Counted from the first letter of the stretch, positions 1-9,526 are shown. The stretch: DNA of 51,857 bases from CBDFKY01 sp965248995 (GCA_965248995.1 CBDFKY010000019.1:1-51857), one strand, 5' to 3'. Notes: a model not told the origin generated them from the sequence alone. A program made the numbers and translations.

Positions 1-55
1 AATTCTTGAAATACAATATTTTGACGCCACGCGTGGAACCGAGCCGGAGAGCGCT

Positions 56-1072
56 ATGTTCCAGGGGGCCGGGTTCCGGGGAAGCGATGAAAATGGAAAA
101 GCGCGCGTGACATTACGGACATCACATATATCGGAAGCGACATTCAGTCTGGTCATCGTCATGGATCACGCACTATCAGTTGTCGGGCTATCGATTTTCA
201 AGCTTTCCTTGCGAAAGGCAGGTCATGCCGTCATTCTCCCGCACGTTAGAGTAAAGACGGCGTCTTTGTCAAAAGCAAGTTACAGCAAGTGCATATGGAA
301 CGGATTTTTTATCCTGAATCTGCTGATAGTTTCCATCATTGTGTCATCCAATCCCGCCCATGCCGCGATCGAAGCGGGCAAACGCTTCTTTTCTCTGGAA
401 AAACAGAAAGGCGTGAATATCATCCGGCCTTCAGGGGGCACGGCGTCCGCCGGCGGTGATTTCATGCCGCTCAAGAAATACCAGAAGTCCCAGGGATTCC
501 CAGAAGTGAAGGTCCTGCGCCTCACGCCGCCGGTGCAGACGAAAATTCCGGCGGGCCGCGATTTCCGTGAAGCCTCCCTTCTCCTTCACGATGACACGCC
601 GCTCGGTAACATACCCGTTCCCCGCGCGGACGGGGATTTCGTCTGGCCCATTCCCCGCGCTTACAAACAATATATCAGTTCGCCGTTCGGCTATCGCACC
701 CATCCGGTCACGAAACGCTACTCACTGCATAAAGGGGTGGACATCGCCGCCGATATCGGCACGCCGGTGGTGGCCACGCATACGGGAATCGTCGAGGAAG
801 TAGGACGCGGCGGCACCATGGGCAGGTTCATCAAGATCCGTCATGATGCAGAGAGTTACAGCGTCTACGGCCACTTGAGCGACACGCATGTGCGCGAAGG
901 CGAGCATGTCATGGCCGGAGCGGTGATCGGCAATGTCGGCTCCAGCGGGCGCACCACCGGCGCCCACCTGCATTACGCGCTGCAGATCGCAGGACAGACC
1001 GTCGATCCGATGCCGTATTTCCAGCCGACGCGGCAGGCCAAAAAACTCGACGTCCTCGCCGCCAACGACTGA
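56..1072 (+). CDS. M23-family zinc metallopeptidase (LytM-like)
   Basis: This is a predicted peptidoglycan endopeptidase of the M23/LytM family, 338 residues, acting in the periplasm. The C-terminal third has the family signature: 'HKGVDIA' (metal ligands His about residue 225 and Asp 229), a central 'VYGHL', and the 'HLHY' motif (about 304-307). A hydrophobic segment at about residues 82-100 followed by 'PAHA-AIEAG' looks like a signal peptide or anchor with a signal-peptidase site after Ala 103. The ~80 residues before it are unusual. I kept the start at 56 because GGAGAG lies six bases upstream, but a later start (TTG near 266) would give a conventional signal peptide. The stop overlaps the next start (TGATG), so the two genes are probably co-transcribed. 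Confidence 0.88.
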   Translation: MFQGAGFRGSDENGKARVTLRTSHISEATFSLVIVMDHALSVVGLSIFKLSLRKAGHAVILPHVRVKTASLSKASYSKCIWNGFFILNLLIVSIIVSSNPAHAAIEAGKRFFSLEKQKGVNIIRPSGGTASAGGDFMPLKKYQKSQGFPEVKVLRLTPPVQTKIPAGRDFREASLLLHDDTPLGNIPVPRADGDFVWPIPRAYKQYISSPFGYRTHPVTKRYSLHKGVDIAADIGTPVVATHTGIVEEVGRGGTMGRFIKIRHDAESYSVYGHLSDTHVREGEHVMAGAVIGNVGSSGRTTGAHLHYALQIAGQTVDPMPYFQPTRQAKKLDVLAAND

Positions 1073-2082
1073 TGTTGCCCCGCTCCCGCAACCGTCTCGA
1101 CCTGATACGACTGCTTGCCGCGCTGACCGTATTACTGATCCATTCCATCCCGATCTACGGCCTGAAAAACCATCTGTTCCCGCAGATCGGTCTGGCCGGT
1201 GAAATGGCGGTGATGGTCTTTTTCACGATCAGCGGCTATCTGATTACCGGCAGTTATCTCGCCTCCCGCTCGCTGAAACCGTTTCTCCTCAACCGAAGCC
1301 TGCGTATTTTTCCGGGACTGATCGGCGTCACGCTGTGCAGTATCGCGCTCGGCGCGGCGCTGACCTCCCTTCCCCTGCACACGTACCTGCATGATCCGGC
1401 CACGTGGCATTATCTTCAGAATATCCTGCTGTATCCGCAGGTCGGCACGCTGCCCGGCGTGTTTGAAACGAACCCGATTCCTTTGGCTCTCAACGGTTCC
1501 CTCTGGACGCTACGCATCGAATTCACCATGTACCTGCTGATACCGGTGCTCGCTTTCTTAAGACTGCTGACTCCGGAACGCATTCTCTGGATAGTCGCGG
1601 CGTTCTGGATCGCTTTCAATCATGTGCTAAATCTGCCGTACCCCCCACTGGTTTTCTACATGGAAAGCCTGGCGATTGCCAAGTTCGGTATCTCGTTCAT
1701 GCTCGGCAGCGCCCTGTATCTCTGGCGTGACCGCATCACGCTGCGCGCCGACATCGCATGGCTTTGCCTGATACTGCTGACAGGGAGTTTCAAAACCCCC
1801 TCCGTCGGGTTCGCGACATTGCTGCTGATCCCCTACCCCACACTCTATTTCGGATTGCAGCCCTCACGCTGGCGGTTCCCCGATATTTCCTACGGCGTGT
1901 ATATCTTCGCGTTTCCCCTGCAGCAGACCTATATGCAGCTGATTGGCAGGTCCCTGCCTCCGGTCTGGTTTCCGCTTACGGTGATTCCGTGCGTGGGGAT
2001 ATGCGCCCTGCTGTCATGGTACGGAATCGAAAAACCGATGCTACGCCTGAAACGTCAGAGCACCCGCAAGATCGTCGATTAG
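1072..2082 (+). CDS. Acyltransferase 3 (OafA/YrhL-type) integral membrane protein
   Basis: This 336-residue polytopic membrane protein resembles acyltransferase-3 enzymes, which move acyl groups onto sugars of surface polysaccharide or peptidoglycan. The N-terminus has the family pattern: 'RLDLIRLLAALTVLLIHS' in the first helix, then 'FFTISGYLITGSY' and an Arg-rich 'LLNRSLRIFPG' loop. About ten hydrophobic segments follow. It starts in the stop codon of the M23 peptidase gene, which suggests a shared envelope-modification role, but the substrate cannot be read from sequence. Its 3' end overlaps by about 42 bases the frame-corrected 3' end of the convergent cystathionine gamma-synthase/lyase gene. 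Confidence 0.85.
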   Translation: MLPRSRNRLDLIRLLAALTVLLIHSIPIYGLKNHLFPQIGLAGEMAVMVFFTISGYLITGSYLASRSLKPFLLNRSLRIFPGLIGVTLCSIALGAALTSLPLHTYLHDPATWHYLQNILLYPQVGTLPGVFETNPIPLALNGSLWTLRIEFTMYLLIPVLAFLRLLTPERILWIVAAFWIAFNHVLNLPYPPLVFYMESLAIAKFGISFMLGSALYLWRDRITLRADIAWLCLILLTGSFKTPSVGFATLLLIPYPTLYFGLQPSRWRFPDISYGVYIFAFPLQQTYMQLIGRSLPPVWFPLTVIPCVGICALLSWYGIEKPMLRLKRQSTRKIVD

Positions 2083-3214
2083 ATCCTCCGCGTTCTCGAT
2101 ACCGACCGAAAGGCGGATCAGCCCCGTCTTCTATACCGACGCTGCGGCGAACCTCCGCAGGAATGGAAGCGTGAGTCATGATGGCAGGATGCTCGATCAA
2201 ACTCTCAATTCCCCCCAGACTTTCCGCCAGGGTAAAGATGGCCACCCGCTTCAGCATGGCGACCGCCGCAGCCTCCCCGCCTTTCAGGATGGCGGATACC
2301 ATCCCGCCGCCGGTTTTCATCTGCCGTGTTGCGAGCGCATGTTGCGGATGGCTCGGCAAACCGGGGTAAATCACACGCTCCACCGCCGGATGCGCTTCCA
2401 GCCAGCCTGCAACGGCTAGCGCATTGCTGGAATGGCGCTCCATGCGCAGGCCGAGCGTCTTGACGCCTCGATGCGCCAGAAAACTGTCGAACGGTCCGGC
2501 GATCGCGCCGACCGCGTTTTGAATAAATCCCAGCCGCTCGGCGATTTCCTTATCCCCGCCCGCCACCGCGATCCCGCCGATTATGTCCGAATGACCATTC
2601 AGATATTTGGTGGCGGAATGAATGACGATATCCGCACCCAGTTCCAGCGGGCGCTGCAGATACGGCGTGGCGAACGTATTATCGACCACGACGATCAGCT
2701 GATGCCGGTGGGCGATGGCGCATATCCGCTCCAGATCGACCAGTTTGAGCAGCGGGTTGGTCGGCGTTTCCAGCCAGACCATTTTCGTATCCGGGCGAAG
2801 CGCCTCCTCCAGACATTCTGAGCAGCTCAGATCCGCGTAAGTCACTTCCAGCCCCGCCGAGCGCTTCCGCACCCGCTCAAACAACCGGTAAGTCCCGCCG
2901 TACAGATCATCCATCGCGACGATATGCGAGCCCGCCTCCAGCAGTTCCAGCACGGCGGAAGCGGCGGCCAGCCCCGAAGCGAACGCAAAACCCGCGCTGC
3001 CCCCTTCCAGATTCGCCACCGCCCGCTCATAGGCGAAACGGGTCGGGTTGTGGCTGCGCCCGTAATCGAACCCCTTATGCTCGCCCGGCGCTGTTTGCGC
3101 GTAAGTGGACGTGGCGTAGATCGGTATGATGACCGCCCCGGTGGTCTCGTCCACCGTCTGTCCGGCGTGAATGGCGCGGGTATCAAATCCGTGGGTGTTA
3201 TGCTGTCTGGTCAT
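2041..3214 (-). CDS. Cystathionine gamma-synthase/gamma-lyase, PLP enzyme, with a 1-nt frameshift near the 3' end
   Basis: This Cys/Met-metabolism PLP enzyme interconverts cystathionine with homoserine esters or cysteine. Seen are 'IHAGQTVDETTGAVIIPIY', 'YGRSHNPTR', the PLP-phosphate 'FASGLAA' loop, and the Schiff-base lysine in 'HSATKYLNGHSD'. As written, the frame goes off after 'VRRSVGIEDG' and runs to 1976. Removing one base from the CCCC run at 2122-2125 restores the family C-terminus (GLIRLSVGIENAEDLIDDLA...) and a TAG at 2041, giving about 390 residues, the usual length. The extra base is either a sequencing error or a recent mutation. Lyase and synthase cannot be separated by eye. A cystathionine beta-synthase 1 kb upstream on the same strand favours gamma-lyase in reverse transsulfuration. 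Confidence 0.85.
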
Positions 3215-3217
3215 GCG

Positions 3218-3532
3218 TTATTCCGATTGTAAAATAGTGGAAATATCCCGTGCACCGTGCAGTACCCGAACGATATTCACGGAAGCGTTATATTCAACAA
3301 AAAAGAGGAGGTAATTGTTGAAATTCTCGACCGCTATCATACGAATACTCCGCTACAAAGCGATATCGGCATACTGCCTTGAACCCAGTGAAGGCATGTG
3401 GGCCAGTTTAGAGGCGGTCTTTTCAACGGCATCAAGAAATTTATTCGCTATTAACTGGTTTTGATCACGTAGCCATAAAACGCATGCATCAATATCTTTA
3501 TCCACTTTTGGTGAAAAGGAAACATGTTTCAT
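3218..3532 (-). pseudogene. parE: ParE/RelE-family toxin interrupted by an in-frame amber stop
   Basis: Read on the minus strand from ATG 3530-3532, the frame encodes 59 residues beginning 'MKHVSFSPKVDKDIDACVLW', meets TAG at 3353-3355, and then continues in the same frame for 44 more codons to TAA at 3218. The part after the stop holds the hallmark ParE ending 'NIVRVLHGARDISTIL', and the part before it has 'MPSLGSRQYADIAL'. Together the 104 codons match a complete ParE toxin. The start overlaps the parD stop (ATGA), the normal coupling for this module. The amber codon removes the C-terminal strand that ParE toxins need, so the toxin is probably dead unless the stop is suppressed. The region is AT-rich compared with its neighbours. 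Confidence 0.82.
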
Positions 3533-3771
3533 GTTTCAAAAGAGAGAAAGCGCCGCTTTTCCTCCCAGAACGCGGCGTTCGCCAGAATCGGCTCGCCCGA
3601 TTCCAGCCCTTCCAGCAGCAAACTGTTAAGACGCTGCTCTATTTTTCTTTTCTGATCCTGCCGGATCAATTCGCGGATATATTCGCTGGAAGTGCTGTAT
3701 CCCCCAGTTTTGATCTGGCTATCCACAAAACCCTTCAATGATTCCGGCAAGGAAATATTCATGGCGGACAT
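3529..3771 (-). CDS. parD: ParD-family antitoxin (ribbon-helix-helix)
   Basis: This 80-residue protein matches ParD/CC2985-type antitoxins: 'MNISLPESLKGFVDSQI' forms the DNA-binding strand and first helix, then 'GGYSTSSEYIRELIRQDQ' follows, and the charged C-terminal tail would wrap the toxin. It would repress its own promoter and neutralise ParE. The start may be the second Met (about 3762), which gives the standard 'MNISLP' N-terminus. It overlaps the toxin frame by four bases. The antitoxin is intact while the toxin carries a nonsense codon, the usual order of decay because antitoxin loss would be lethal first. Confidence 0.9.
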   Translation of the reverse strand: MSAMNISLPESLKGFVDSQIKTGGYSTSSEYIRELIRQDQKRKIEQRLNSLLLEGLESGEPILANAAFWEEKRRFLSFET

Positions 3772-3836
3772 AACACTACTCTTTAATGTTTATGCTACGA
3801 TGCCATAGAATGGCAATTTTTGTCAATGCAGTGCAA

Positions 3837-4211
3837 TCACTTCATCGAATGAATACCGAACATATTCCCCTCGGTATCCATCGCCAGCGTAATGAACCCA
3901 TGCTCACCGATCGACATTTTCGGTCTCTGCACCCTGCCGCCGGCGTCCGCCACCCTCGCCTCCACCACCGCGCAGTCCTCGCTGATGAAATAAACCAGCG
4001 TCCCGCCCACGCCCGGCTTTATCCCTTCCATCTTAACCAGCGCACCGGAGGCGCCATATGTTCCCATATCCGACGGGAATCCCCACATCTGCAGCTCTTT
4101 CTGCTCCGCATCGATCTGGGTAAGGGTAGTGTGAAAGATGCTTTCGTAAAACTTCCTGGCGCGCGCCATGTCGTCCACATACATTTCAAACCAGCCGACC
4201 GCGTTGTTCAT
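3837..4211 (-). CDS. VOC (glyoxalase/bleomycin-resistance) family protein
   Basis: This 124-residue protein has the single-module VOC fold pattern: 'VGWFEMYVDDMARARKFYESIF' at the N-terminus, the paired beta strand 'GGTLVYFISEDC', and the C-terminal 'AMDTEGNMFGIHS'. Such proteins are metal-dependent lyases, dioxygenases or binding proteins, and the substrate is not evident. It lies between cystathionine beta-synthase and the parDE remnant, on the same strand as both. The gap to the cystathionine beta-synthase gene is only about 25 bases, so it is probably transcribed behind it. Confidence 0.8.
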   Translation of the reverse strand: MNNAVGWFEMYVDDMARARKFYESIFHTTLTQIDAEQKELQMWGFPSDMGTYGASGALVKMEGIKPGVGGTLVYFISEDCAVVEARVADAGGRVQRPKMSIGEHGFITLAMDTEGNMFGIHSMK

Positions 4212-4236
4212 AGTCTCTCCTTAAAATTGTGGGTTA

Positions 4237-5607
4237 TCATGCATGACCCACACGTTTGCGCAAATGCTGCAATACATCAATCGGGGTGATTAAGCCAAGA
4301 AAATCGGCACCGTCCATGACGATCGCCACCATGCCCCGCTCGAATATCGGCAACAGCTCGGTAATGGAGGTCTTCGCGTCGACCGTATGGAGCTGTTTCA
4401 CCATCACGTCGGAGACTCTCATCAAAAAGCCTTCCGCGTGGCCGCTGACCGCGACGAGAATATCCATCTCGCTTAAAATACCGAGCAGCCTGCCGTCGCC
4501 CATTACCGGCAGCTGCGACACGTCGTACATCTTCATCTTGCGGTATGCCGCCTGCAGGCTGTCGGACGGCAGGATGGTGATGGCGTTCTTCGCCGTATGC
4601 GGGCGGGTGATCAGGTCGCGCAGGTCGTGGGTCTCGGCGCGCAGTACCAGCCCGTGATCGTCCAGCCAGTATTCGTTGTAAATTTTGGAAAGATATTTGT
4701 TGCCGCTGTCGCAGACGAACGTCACCACCCGCTTGGGTGCCGTCTGTTCCCGGCAGTAGCGCAGAGCCGCGGCGATCAGCGTACCGGACGACGACCCGCA
4801 GATGATCCCTTCTTTCTGCAATACTTCCCGCGCCGTGGCGATACTCTCCGCGTCCGTGATTGTATACGCTCTGGCCACGTAATCCAGTTCGCAGTTCTTG
4901 GGGATGAAATCCTCCCCGATGCCCTCCACCAGCCAGCTTCCGGCTTCGATCATTATCCCTTCGTTGACGAACGGCGCGAGAATGGAACCTTTCGGATCGG
5001 CCAGTATCATTTCGACAGAAGGGGAGACCCGGCTGAAATACCGCCCGAGCCCGGTCAACGTCCCTCCCGAACCGACGCCGCAGACCAGCGCGTCCATCCG
5101 CCCCTCTATCTGCTCCCAGATTTCCGGGCCGGTGGACTGCTCATGCGTCAGCGGATTATGCGGGTTTTCAAACTGGTTGACGTAAAACCCACCCCGCTCC
5201 GAAGCGATGCGCCGTGCCATATCCTGATAATATTCAGGGTGACCGACACCGACATCCGAGCGGGTCATCACCACTTCCGCCCCGAGCGCTTTCAGGTGGA
5301 AAATCTTTTCCTGGCTCATCTTGTCGGGAATCACCAGCACCAGCCGATATCCTTTCTGCGACGCGACCAGCGCCAGTCCCAGCCCCGTATTCCCAGCGGT
5401 CGCCTCCACCAGCGTCCCGCCCGGCCGCAACGTGCCTTCCCGCTCCGCCGCCTCGATCATGGCGAGGGCGATGCGGTCCTTGATCGAACCGGCCGGGTTA
5501 TGACTCTCCAGCTTCAGGAACAATTCGCAAGAACCCGTATCCAGATGATTGACCTTCACCAGTGGCGTATTGCCGATCAGTTCCAATATGTTGCGCATCC
5601 CCGTCAT
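4237..5607 (-). CDS. Cystathionine beta-synthase with C-terminal CBS domain pair
   Basis: This 456-residue PLP enzyme condenses serine (or O-acetylserine) with homocysteine to cystathionine. Seen are 'LIGNTPLVKVNHL', the PLP lysine in 'NPAGSIKDR', 'EATAGNTGLGLAL', and the phosphate-binding 'GVGSGGTLTG'. The C-terminal ~130 residues carry two CBS motifs ('ITILPSDSLQAAYRKM...' and '...VMVKQLHTVDAKTSITELLPIF'), a layout known from cystathionine beta-synthase where the pair regulates activity. A GGAGGGGG ribosome-binding site precedes the start at 5607; the fourth codon (ATG 5598) is an alternative. With the gamma-synthase/lyase gene downstream it forms a transsulfuration pair. An O-acetylserine sulfhydrylase with CBS domains would look similar. 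Confidence 0.88.
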   Translation of the reverse strand: MTGMRNILELIGNTPLVKVNHLDTGSCELFLKLESHNPAGSIKDRIALAMIEAAEREGTLRPGGTLVEATAGNTGLGLALVASQKGYRLVLVIPDKMSQEKIFHLKALGAEVVMTRSDVGVGHPEYYQDMARRIASERGGFYVNQFENPHNPLTHEQSTGPEIWEQIEGRMDALVCGVGSGGTLTGLGRYFSRVSPSVEMILADPKGSILAPFVNEGIMIEAGSWLVEGIGEDFIPKNCELDYVARAYTITDAESIATAREVLQKEGIICGSSSGTLIAAALRYCREQTAPKRVVTFVCDSGNKYLSKIYNEYWLDDHGLVLRAETHDLRDLITRPHTAKNAITILPSDSLQAAYRKMKMYDVSQLPVMGDGRLLGILSEMDILVAVSGHAEGFLMRVSDVMVKQLHTVDAKTSITELLPIFERGMVAIVMDGADFLGLITPIDVLQHLRKRVGHA

Positions 5608-5830
5608 AAGCCCCCTCCGGACATTTCATTTTAAAAACGCATGTGTAATGACCGGATGCCGGGAATGCGCCCCCGCAAAACCGTAATGTACACTAAATAC
5701 ATGAGGATTTGAGGAGGCACATGACGACGCAGATGGCCGTTACAAATACGTTTTGCAAGTAATCCTGTTTTAGGGGACTATTTTAGGATAGTATAGATGG
5801 AATCATTTATTTTATGTCGGACAGCGCATT

Positions 5831-6904
5831 ATGATACAGGACCCCAACCTCCCTTCGCCCGAAATCGCTCCGACGATCGTCACCTATCAAACGACTCAGC
5901 AACCGGGGTGGAAAGGGTTCCTGAATCAGGAAATGTCCTTCTTCCGCAGATACACCTCGTGGTTCGACACGCTGATCTACAAAGCCCAGCATATTCCCGA
6001 GACGAATTACGAAATCGCCAAACGCATGGCCGACGGCGGCAAGATGCGCGATGCGATCCTGCGCCTGAAACTGGCGCTCTGGTTCGCGCCGAACCATCCG
6101 CGGGCGCTGTACCTGCTCGGCTGCTGCTACATTGCGGAAGGCGACAAGGTAAAGGCCGCCGCCGCTCTCAAGACCCTGGTCGCCATGGAGCCGGACAATG
6201 AAAACGCCACCTTCATGCTGGCGACGCTGGATCCCGCTTCCGTACATGCCGACCGTTATCCCACCACGATGCCGTATGACATCGCGCAGGATTATTTCAA
6301 TAACAACGCCAGCGAATACGAAGCGCTGCAGCAGGAAATGGGATATCGCGGCCACCAGTTCCCGGACGGGACGCTTTGGGATCTGCTGGACCGCCGCCGC
6401 ACGAACTATCAGGTTCTGGAACTCGGCTGCGGCACGGGTCTGTGCGGCGTACTGCTCGCCGAACACGCGGAAGAGCTGGTAGGCGTGGATTTCTGTAAAT
6501 CCATGCTGGATACGGCCAGCGCCAAACGCCGTCCGGACGGACGGCGCGTCTATACGGAAACTTTTCTGCAGGACATCCGCCATTATGCGATAGACGCGAG
6601 GGAAGCGCGATTCGACGCTGCCGTCGCCGCGCATGTCTTCAACTATGTCGGGGAGATAGGAATGGTGTTCGACGGCGTGATCCGCAGCCTGAAACCCGGC
6701 GGTTATTTCATTTTCCAGGTGGACCGCTTCGCGTTGGACGGGCGTTACGGGCTGGTGCCGGATCGCGGTCAGTTCGGCCACAGCGACGGCTATATCCGTC
6801 ACCACCTTCAACGCTGCGGTTTCCAGCTTCTGGCGAACGATCTGGTTCGGGTCTATCCCGAACAGGAGATGGTGCAGTATGTGGCGAGAAAGCCGGAGGC
6901 GTGA
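5831..6904 (+). CDS. TPR-repeat and class I SAM-dependent methyltransferase fusion
   Basis: This 357-residue protein has two parts. Residues about 60-145 form two or three tetratricopeptide-like helical pairs ('AIRLKLALWFAPNHPRALYL'-like, 'GDKVKAAAALKTLVAMEPDN'). Residues about 150-350 are a class I methyltransferase with the SAM-binding motif 'VLELGCGTGLCGVLL', an acidic 'VGVDFCKSML', and 'LKPGGYFIFQVD'. The TPR part may bind a protein or peptide substrate. This arrangement resembles the predicted TPR methyltransferases of alphaproteobacteria, but no substrate is known to me. No signal peptide is present. It is monocistronic as far as I can see, with no terminator downstream. Confidence 0.82.
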   Translation: MIQDPNLPSPEIAPTIVTYQTTQQPGWKGFLNQEMSFFRRYTSWFDTLIYKAQHIPETNYEIAKRMADGGKMRDAILRLKLALWFAPNHPRALYLLGCCYIAEGDKVKAAAALKTLVAMEPDNENATFMLATLDPASVHADRYPTTMPYDIAQDYFNNNASEYEALQQEMGYRGHQFPDGTLWDLLDRRRTNYQVLELGCGTGLCGVLLAEHAEELVGVDFCKSMLDTASAKRRPDGRRVYTETFLQDIRHYAIDAREARFDAAVAAHVFNYVGEIGMVFDGVIRSLKPGGYFIFQVDRFALDGRYGLVPDRGQFGHSDGYIRHHLQRCGFQLLANDLVRVYPEQEMVQYVARKPEA

Positions 6905-7085
6905 TTCCTTTGCCAAAATTATGTCGGGCTTAAGAAATACCGGAAAGAAAGAATGTGGCATAGTGAATTTCTGATTCCGCTCCCGGAAAAAACGATGTTC
7001 TTGATAACGCCACGGCCCGGGCGCATGTAGGGAGAACTTCCGGTGAAAATGTCGTTCGCCCCTTGTTTTTTTAATTGGAAAAATT

Positions 7086-7361
7086 ATGGACTTTGTTGGT
7101 GGGACACTTTGTCTATTCGTATTGTTCTGTATCGCGCCCTTTTTCGCTATACAATATATGCCAGGCAAAAAATCTTTTGCCTTCCTGGTGATGCTCTATA
7201 TTGCTATTGCCATTTACGGTTACGCTGACATTGCCAACGCTGATGATTCAAGGGGCTTGTTCACCTATCTGTTTTTTGATCTCATGTGTTGCAGTATGCT
7301 GGCAGGTATCGTCAAAAAGGCGGTAACCTTGGTACTGGCAGCAAAAAGAGTACCGCACTGA
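7086..7361 (+). CDS. Small hypothetical membrane protein
   Basis: I do not recognise this 91-residue protein. It contains about three hydrophobic stretches ('GTLCLFVLFCIAPFFAIQY', 'FAFLVMLYIAIAIYGYADIA', 'YLFFDLMCCSMLAGIVKKAV') and ends in a basic tail, so an inner-membrane location is likely. The start at 7086 gives the first hydrophobic segment at the extreme N-terminus; an upstream ATG at 7043 lies in another frame. Base composition is more AT-rich than in the flanking genes, which suggests an acquired or weakly constrained gene. Confidence 0.5.
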   Translation: MDFVGGTLCLFVLFCIAPFFAIQYMPGKKSFAFLVMLYIAIAIYGYADIANADDSRGLFTYLFFDLMCCSMLAGIVKKAVTLVLAAKRVPH

Positions 7362-7510
7362 TAATAGCTTCGAAGTAATAGGGGTTACGTGATTTTGCAC
7401 CCCAAACAAAATCCGGTGAGCAATTGTTTTCAACTTTTTAGAAACAACGGTTTAATTCAAACCAGGAATTACCCTTTGCGTGAGGCGGGATTCCTTGCTA
7501 AAGCTTCAGC

Positions 7511-9526
7511 ATGACGCGCTCCTCCCTTCAAACCACTTCCGCCGCTCCTGATGCCCGCACCATGGCCAACGCCATCCGCGCCCTCTCCATGGACGCGGTG
7601 CAGCAGGCCAACTCCGGCCATCCCGGAATGCCGATGGGCATGGCGGACGCCGCCACCGCGCTGTGGACCGGAATACTGAAACACGCCCCGGACGCACCGC
7701 GCTGGCCGGACCGTGACCGGTTCGTCCTCTCGGCGGGACATGGCTCCATGCTGCTCTATTCCCTGCTGTACCTGACGGGGTATGCACAATGCACGCTCGA
7801 CGAGATCAAGCGGTTTCGCCAGATGGGCTCCAAAGCCTGCGGCCATCCCGAACATGAAATTCTCGAAGGGGTGGAGACCACCACGGGTCCGCTCGGTCAG
7901 GGAATCGCCAACGCGGTCGGATTTGCGCTGGCCGAGCGCATGATGCATGCGCGCTTCGGTGATGCGCTGGTCGATCACCATACCTATTGCGTGGTCGGCG
8001 ACGGCTGCCTGATGGAAGGCATCAGCCAGGAAGCGGCCACCTTCGCGGCGCATCAGAAGCTCGGCAAGCTGATCGTGCTGTTTGATGATAACGGCATTTC
8101 GATCGACGGCTCCACCAGCCTTTCCACCTCGGAAGACCAGGTATCGAGATTCAAGGCGCTTGGGTGGGACGCGGTAGGCGTGGACGGTCACGACACGCAG
8201 GCCGTCCGCACCGCCCTGCTTCAAGCCAAAACCACGCCGACTCCCTCCTTCATCGCCTGTAAAACCACGATTGCCTTCGGCGCTCCCACGAAAGCGGGCA
8301 GCTCTGCCAGCCACGGTTCGCCGCTCGGTCCGGAAGAAATCGCCGGTGCGAGAAAGGCGCTGGGCTGGAACGCGGGACCGTTTGACATTCCAGCCGATAT
8401 CATTGACGCATGGCGGGCAGCGGGCAGCGCCCATACGGATGATTACCAGGCCTGGCAGCAACGGTTCGCCGCACAGCCCACTGATACGCAGGCTGCCTTT
8501 ACCCGCGCCGTCTCCGGCGAACTGCCGGATAACTGGGCGGAGGCGGCACGCGCGCTCAAACAGGAATATCATGCCACGCCCGCAAAGGAAGCCACCCGCC
8601 AGTCCTCGGCGCACGTCCTCGCCACATTCACGGACATAATTCCGGAACTGATCGGCGGATCGGCAGACCTGACCGGTTCCAACCTGACGAAAACGGCGTC
8701 CCTCTCACCCGTTCAGGCGGGCCAGTACGGAGGCCGCTATATCTACTACGGCATCCGCGAACACGCGATGGGTGCCATCATGAACGGGCTGATCCTGCAT
8801 GGCGGCTTCATCCCGTATGGCGGCACGTTCCTGGTCTTCAGCGATTATATGCGCACCCCTATCCGCCTGAGCGCCCTCATGAAACAGGGGGTGATCTACG
8901 TGATGACGCACGATTCGATCGGCGTCGGTGAGGACGGCCCCACCCATCAGCCCGTCGAGCATCTGGCGTCGCTGCGGGCCATCCCCGGCGTTCACGTGTT
9001 CCGCCCTGCCGACCGGGTGGAAACGCTGGAATGCTGGACGCTCGCCGTAGCTGACCGGCACACCCCTTCCGTTCTGGCGCTGACCCGTCAGGCGATACCG
9101 CAGGTCCGCATCACGCCAGTGGAAGAAAACCTCTCAAGCCGCGGGGGATATATCCTGCGCGGCGGCGGACAGGACGACCGCGCCGTCATCATCGCCACGG
9201 GATCGGAAGTGTCCCTGGCGGTCGCCGCGCACGAACAGCTCGCGCAGGAAGGAATCCGGACCCGCGTCGTCTCACTCCCCTGCATGGAACTGTTTTTCAA
9301 ACAACCTGCCGCCTACCGGTCGGAAACATTAGGCCGTGGCCTGCCCCGCATCGGCGTGGAGGCGGCCTGCTCCTTCGGCTGGCACCGGATCATCGGGGAA
9401 GACGGAATCTTTATCGGTATGGATCATTTCGGTGAATCCGCCCCCGCGCCGGAGATTTATGCGCATGTGGGCATTACGGTCGAGGCGATTGTGAAAGCGG
9501 TTCATTCTTTTATATCTGATTTATAA
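7511..9526 (+). CDS. tkt: Transketolase
   Basis: Transketolase, 671 residues, moves two-carbon ketol units between sugar phosphates in the non-oxidative pentose phosphate pathway and depends on thiamine diphosphate. Seen are 'MANAIRALSMDAVQQANSGHPGMPMGMADAA', cited here only for its position near residue 17, 'TTGPLGQGIANAVG', the ThDP/Mg motif 'VVGDGCLMEGISQEA...', the catalytic-site 'YGIREHAMGAIMNG', and 'THDSIGVGEDGPTHQPVEH'. Length is normal. No clear ribosome-binding site precedes 7511; the Met of 'MANAIRA' (7562) is an alternative start. No adjacent gap, pgk or fba gene follows. The 490 bases downstream are AT-rich and hold a MITE-like element. Confidence 0.95.
   Translation: MTRSSLQTTSAAPDARTMANAIRALSMDAVQQANSGHPGMPMGMADAATALWTGILKHAPDAPRWPDRDRFVLSAGHGSMLLYSLLYLTGYAQCTLDEIKRFRQMGSKACGHPEHEILEGVETTTGPLGQGIANAVGFALAERMMHARFGDALVDHHTYCVVGDGCLMEGISQEAATFAAHQKLGKLIVLFDDNGISIDGSTSLSTSEDQVSRFKALGWDAVGVDGHDTQAVRTALLQAKTTPTPSFIACKTTIAFGAPTKAGSSASHGSPLGPEEIAGARKALGWNAGPFDIPADIIDAWRAAGSAHTDDYQAWQQRFAAQPTDTQAAFTRAVSGELPDNWAEAARALKQEYHATPAKEATRQSSAHVLATFTDIIPELIGGSADLTGSNLTKTASLSPVQAGQYGGRYIYYGIREHAMGAIMNGLILHGGFIPYGGTFLVFSDYMRTPIRLSALMKQGVIYVMTHDSIGVGEDGPTHQPVEHLASLRAIPGVHVFRPADRVETLECWTLAVADRHTPSVLALTRQAIPQVRITPVEENLSSRGGYILRGGGQDDRAVIIATGSEVSLAVAAHEQLAQEGIRTRVVSLPCMELFFKQPAAYRSETLGRGLPRIGVEAACSFGWHRIIGEDGIFIGMDHFGESAPAPEIYAHVGITVEAIVKAVHSFISDL

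Noticed and set aside
4597..5634. 345-residue plus-strand open frame opposite cystathionine beta-synthase
   Set aside because: Complement of an enzyme with intact motifs; no own signals.
5721..5762. 13-residue leader-like ORF with GAGGAGG just upstream
   Set aside because: The spacing to ATG is only about three bases, the peptide has no regulatory codon run, and no terminator/antiterminator follows before the methyltransferase gene.
5807..7168. Long minus-strand open frame opposite the TPR-methyltransferase
   Set aside because: It is a shadow of the real gene: low-complexity composition, no domain, and poor start context.
7469..8614. 381-residue minus-strand open frame opposite transketolase
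   Set aside because: Arg/Gly-rich shadow translation of a well-supported gene.
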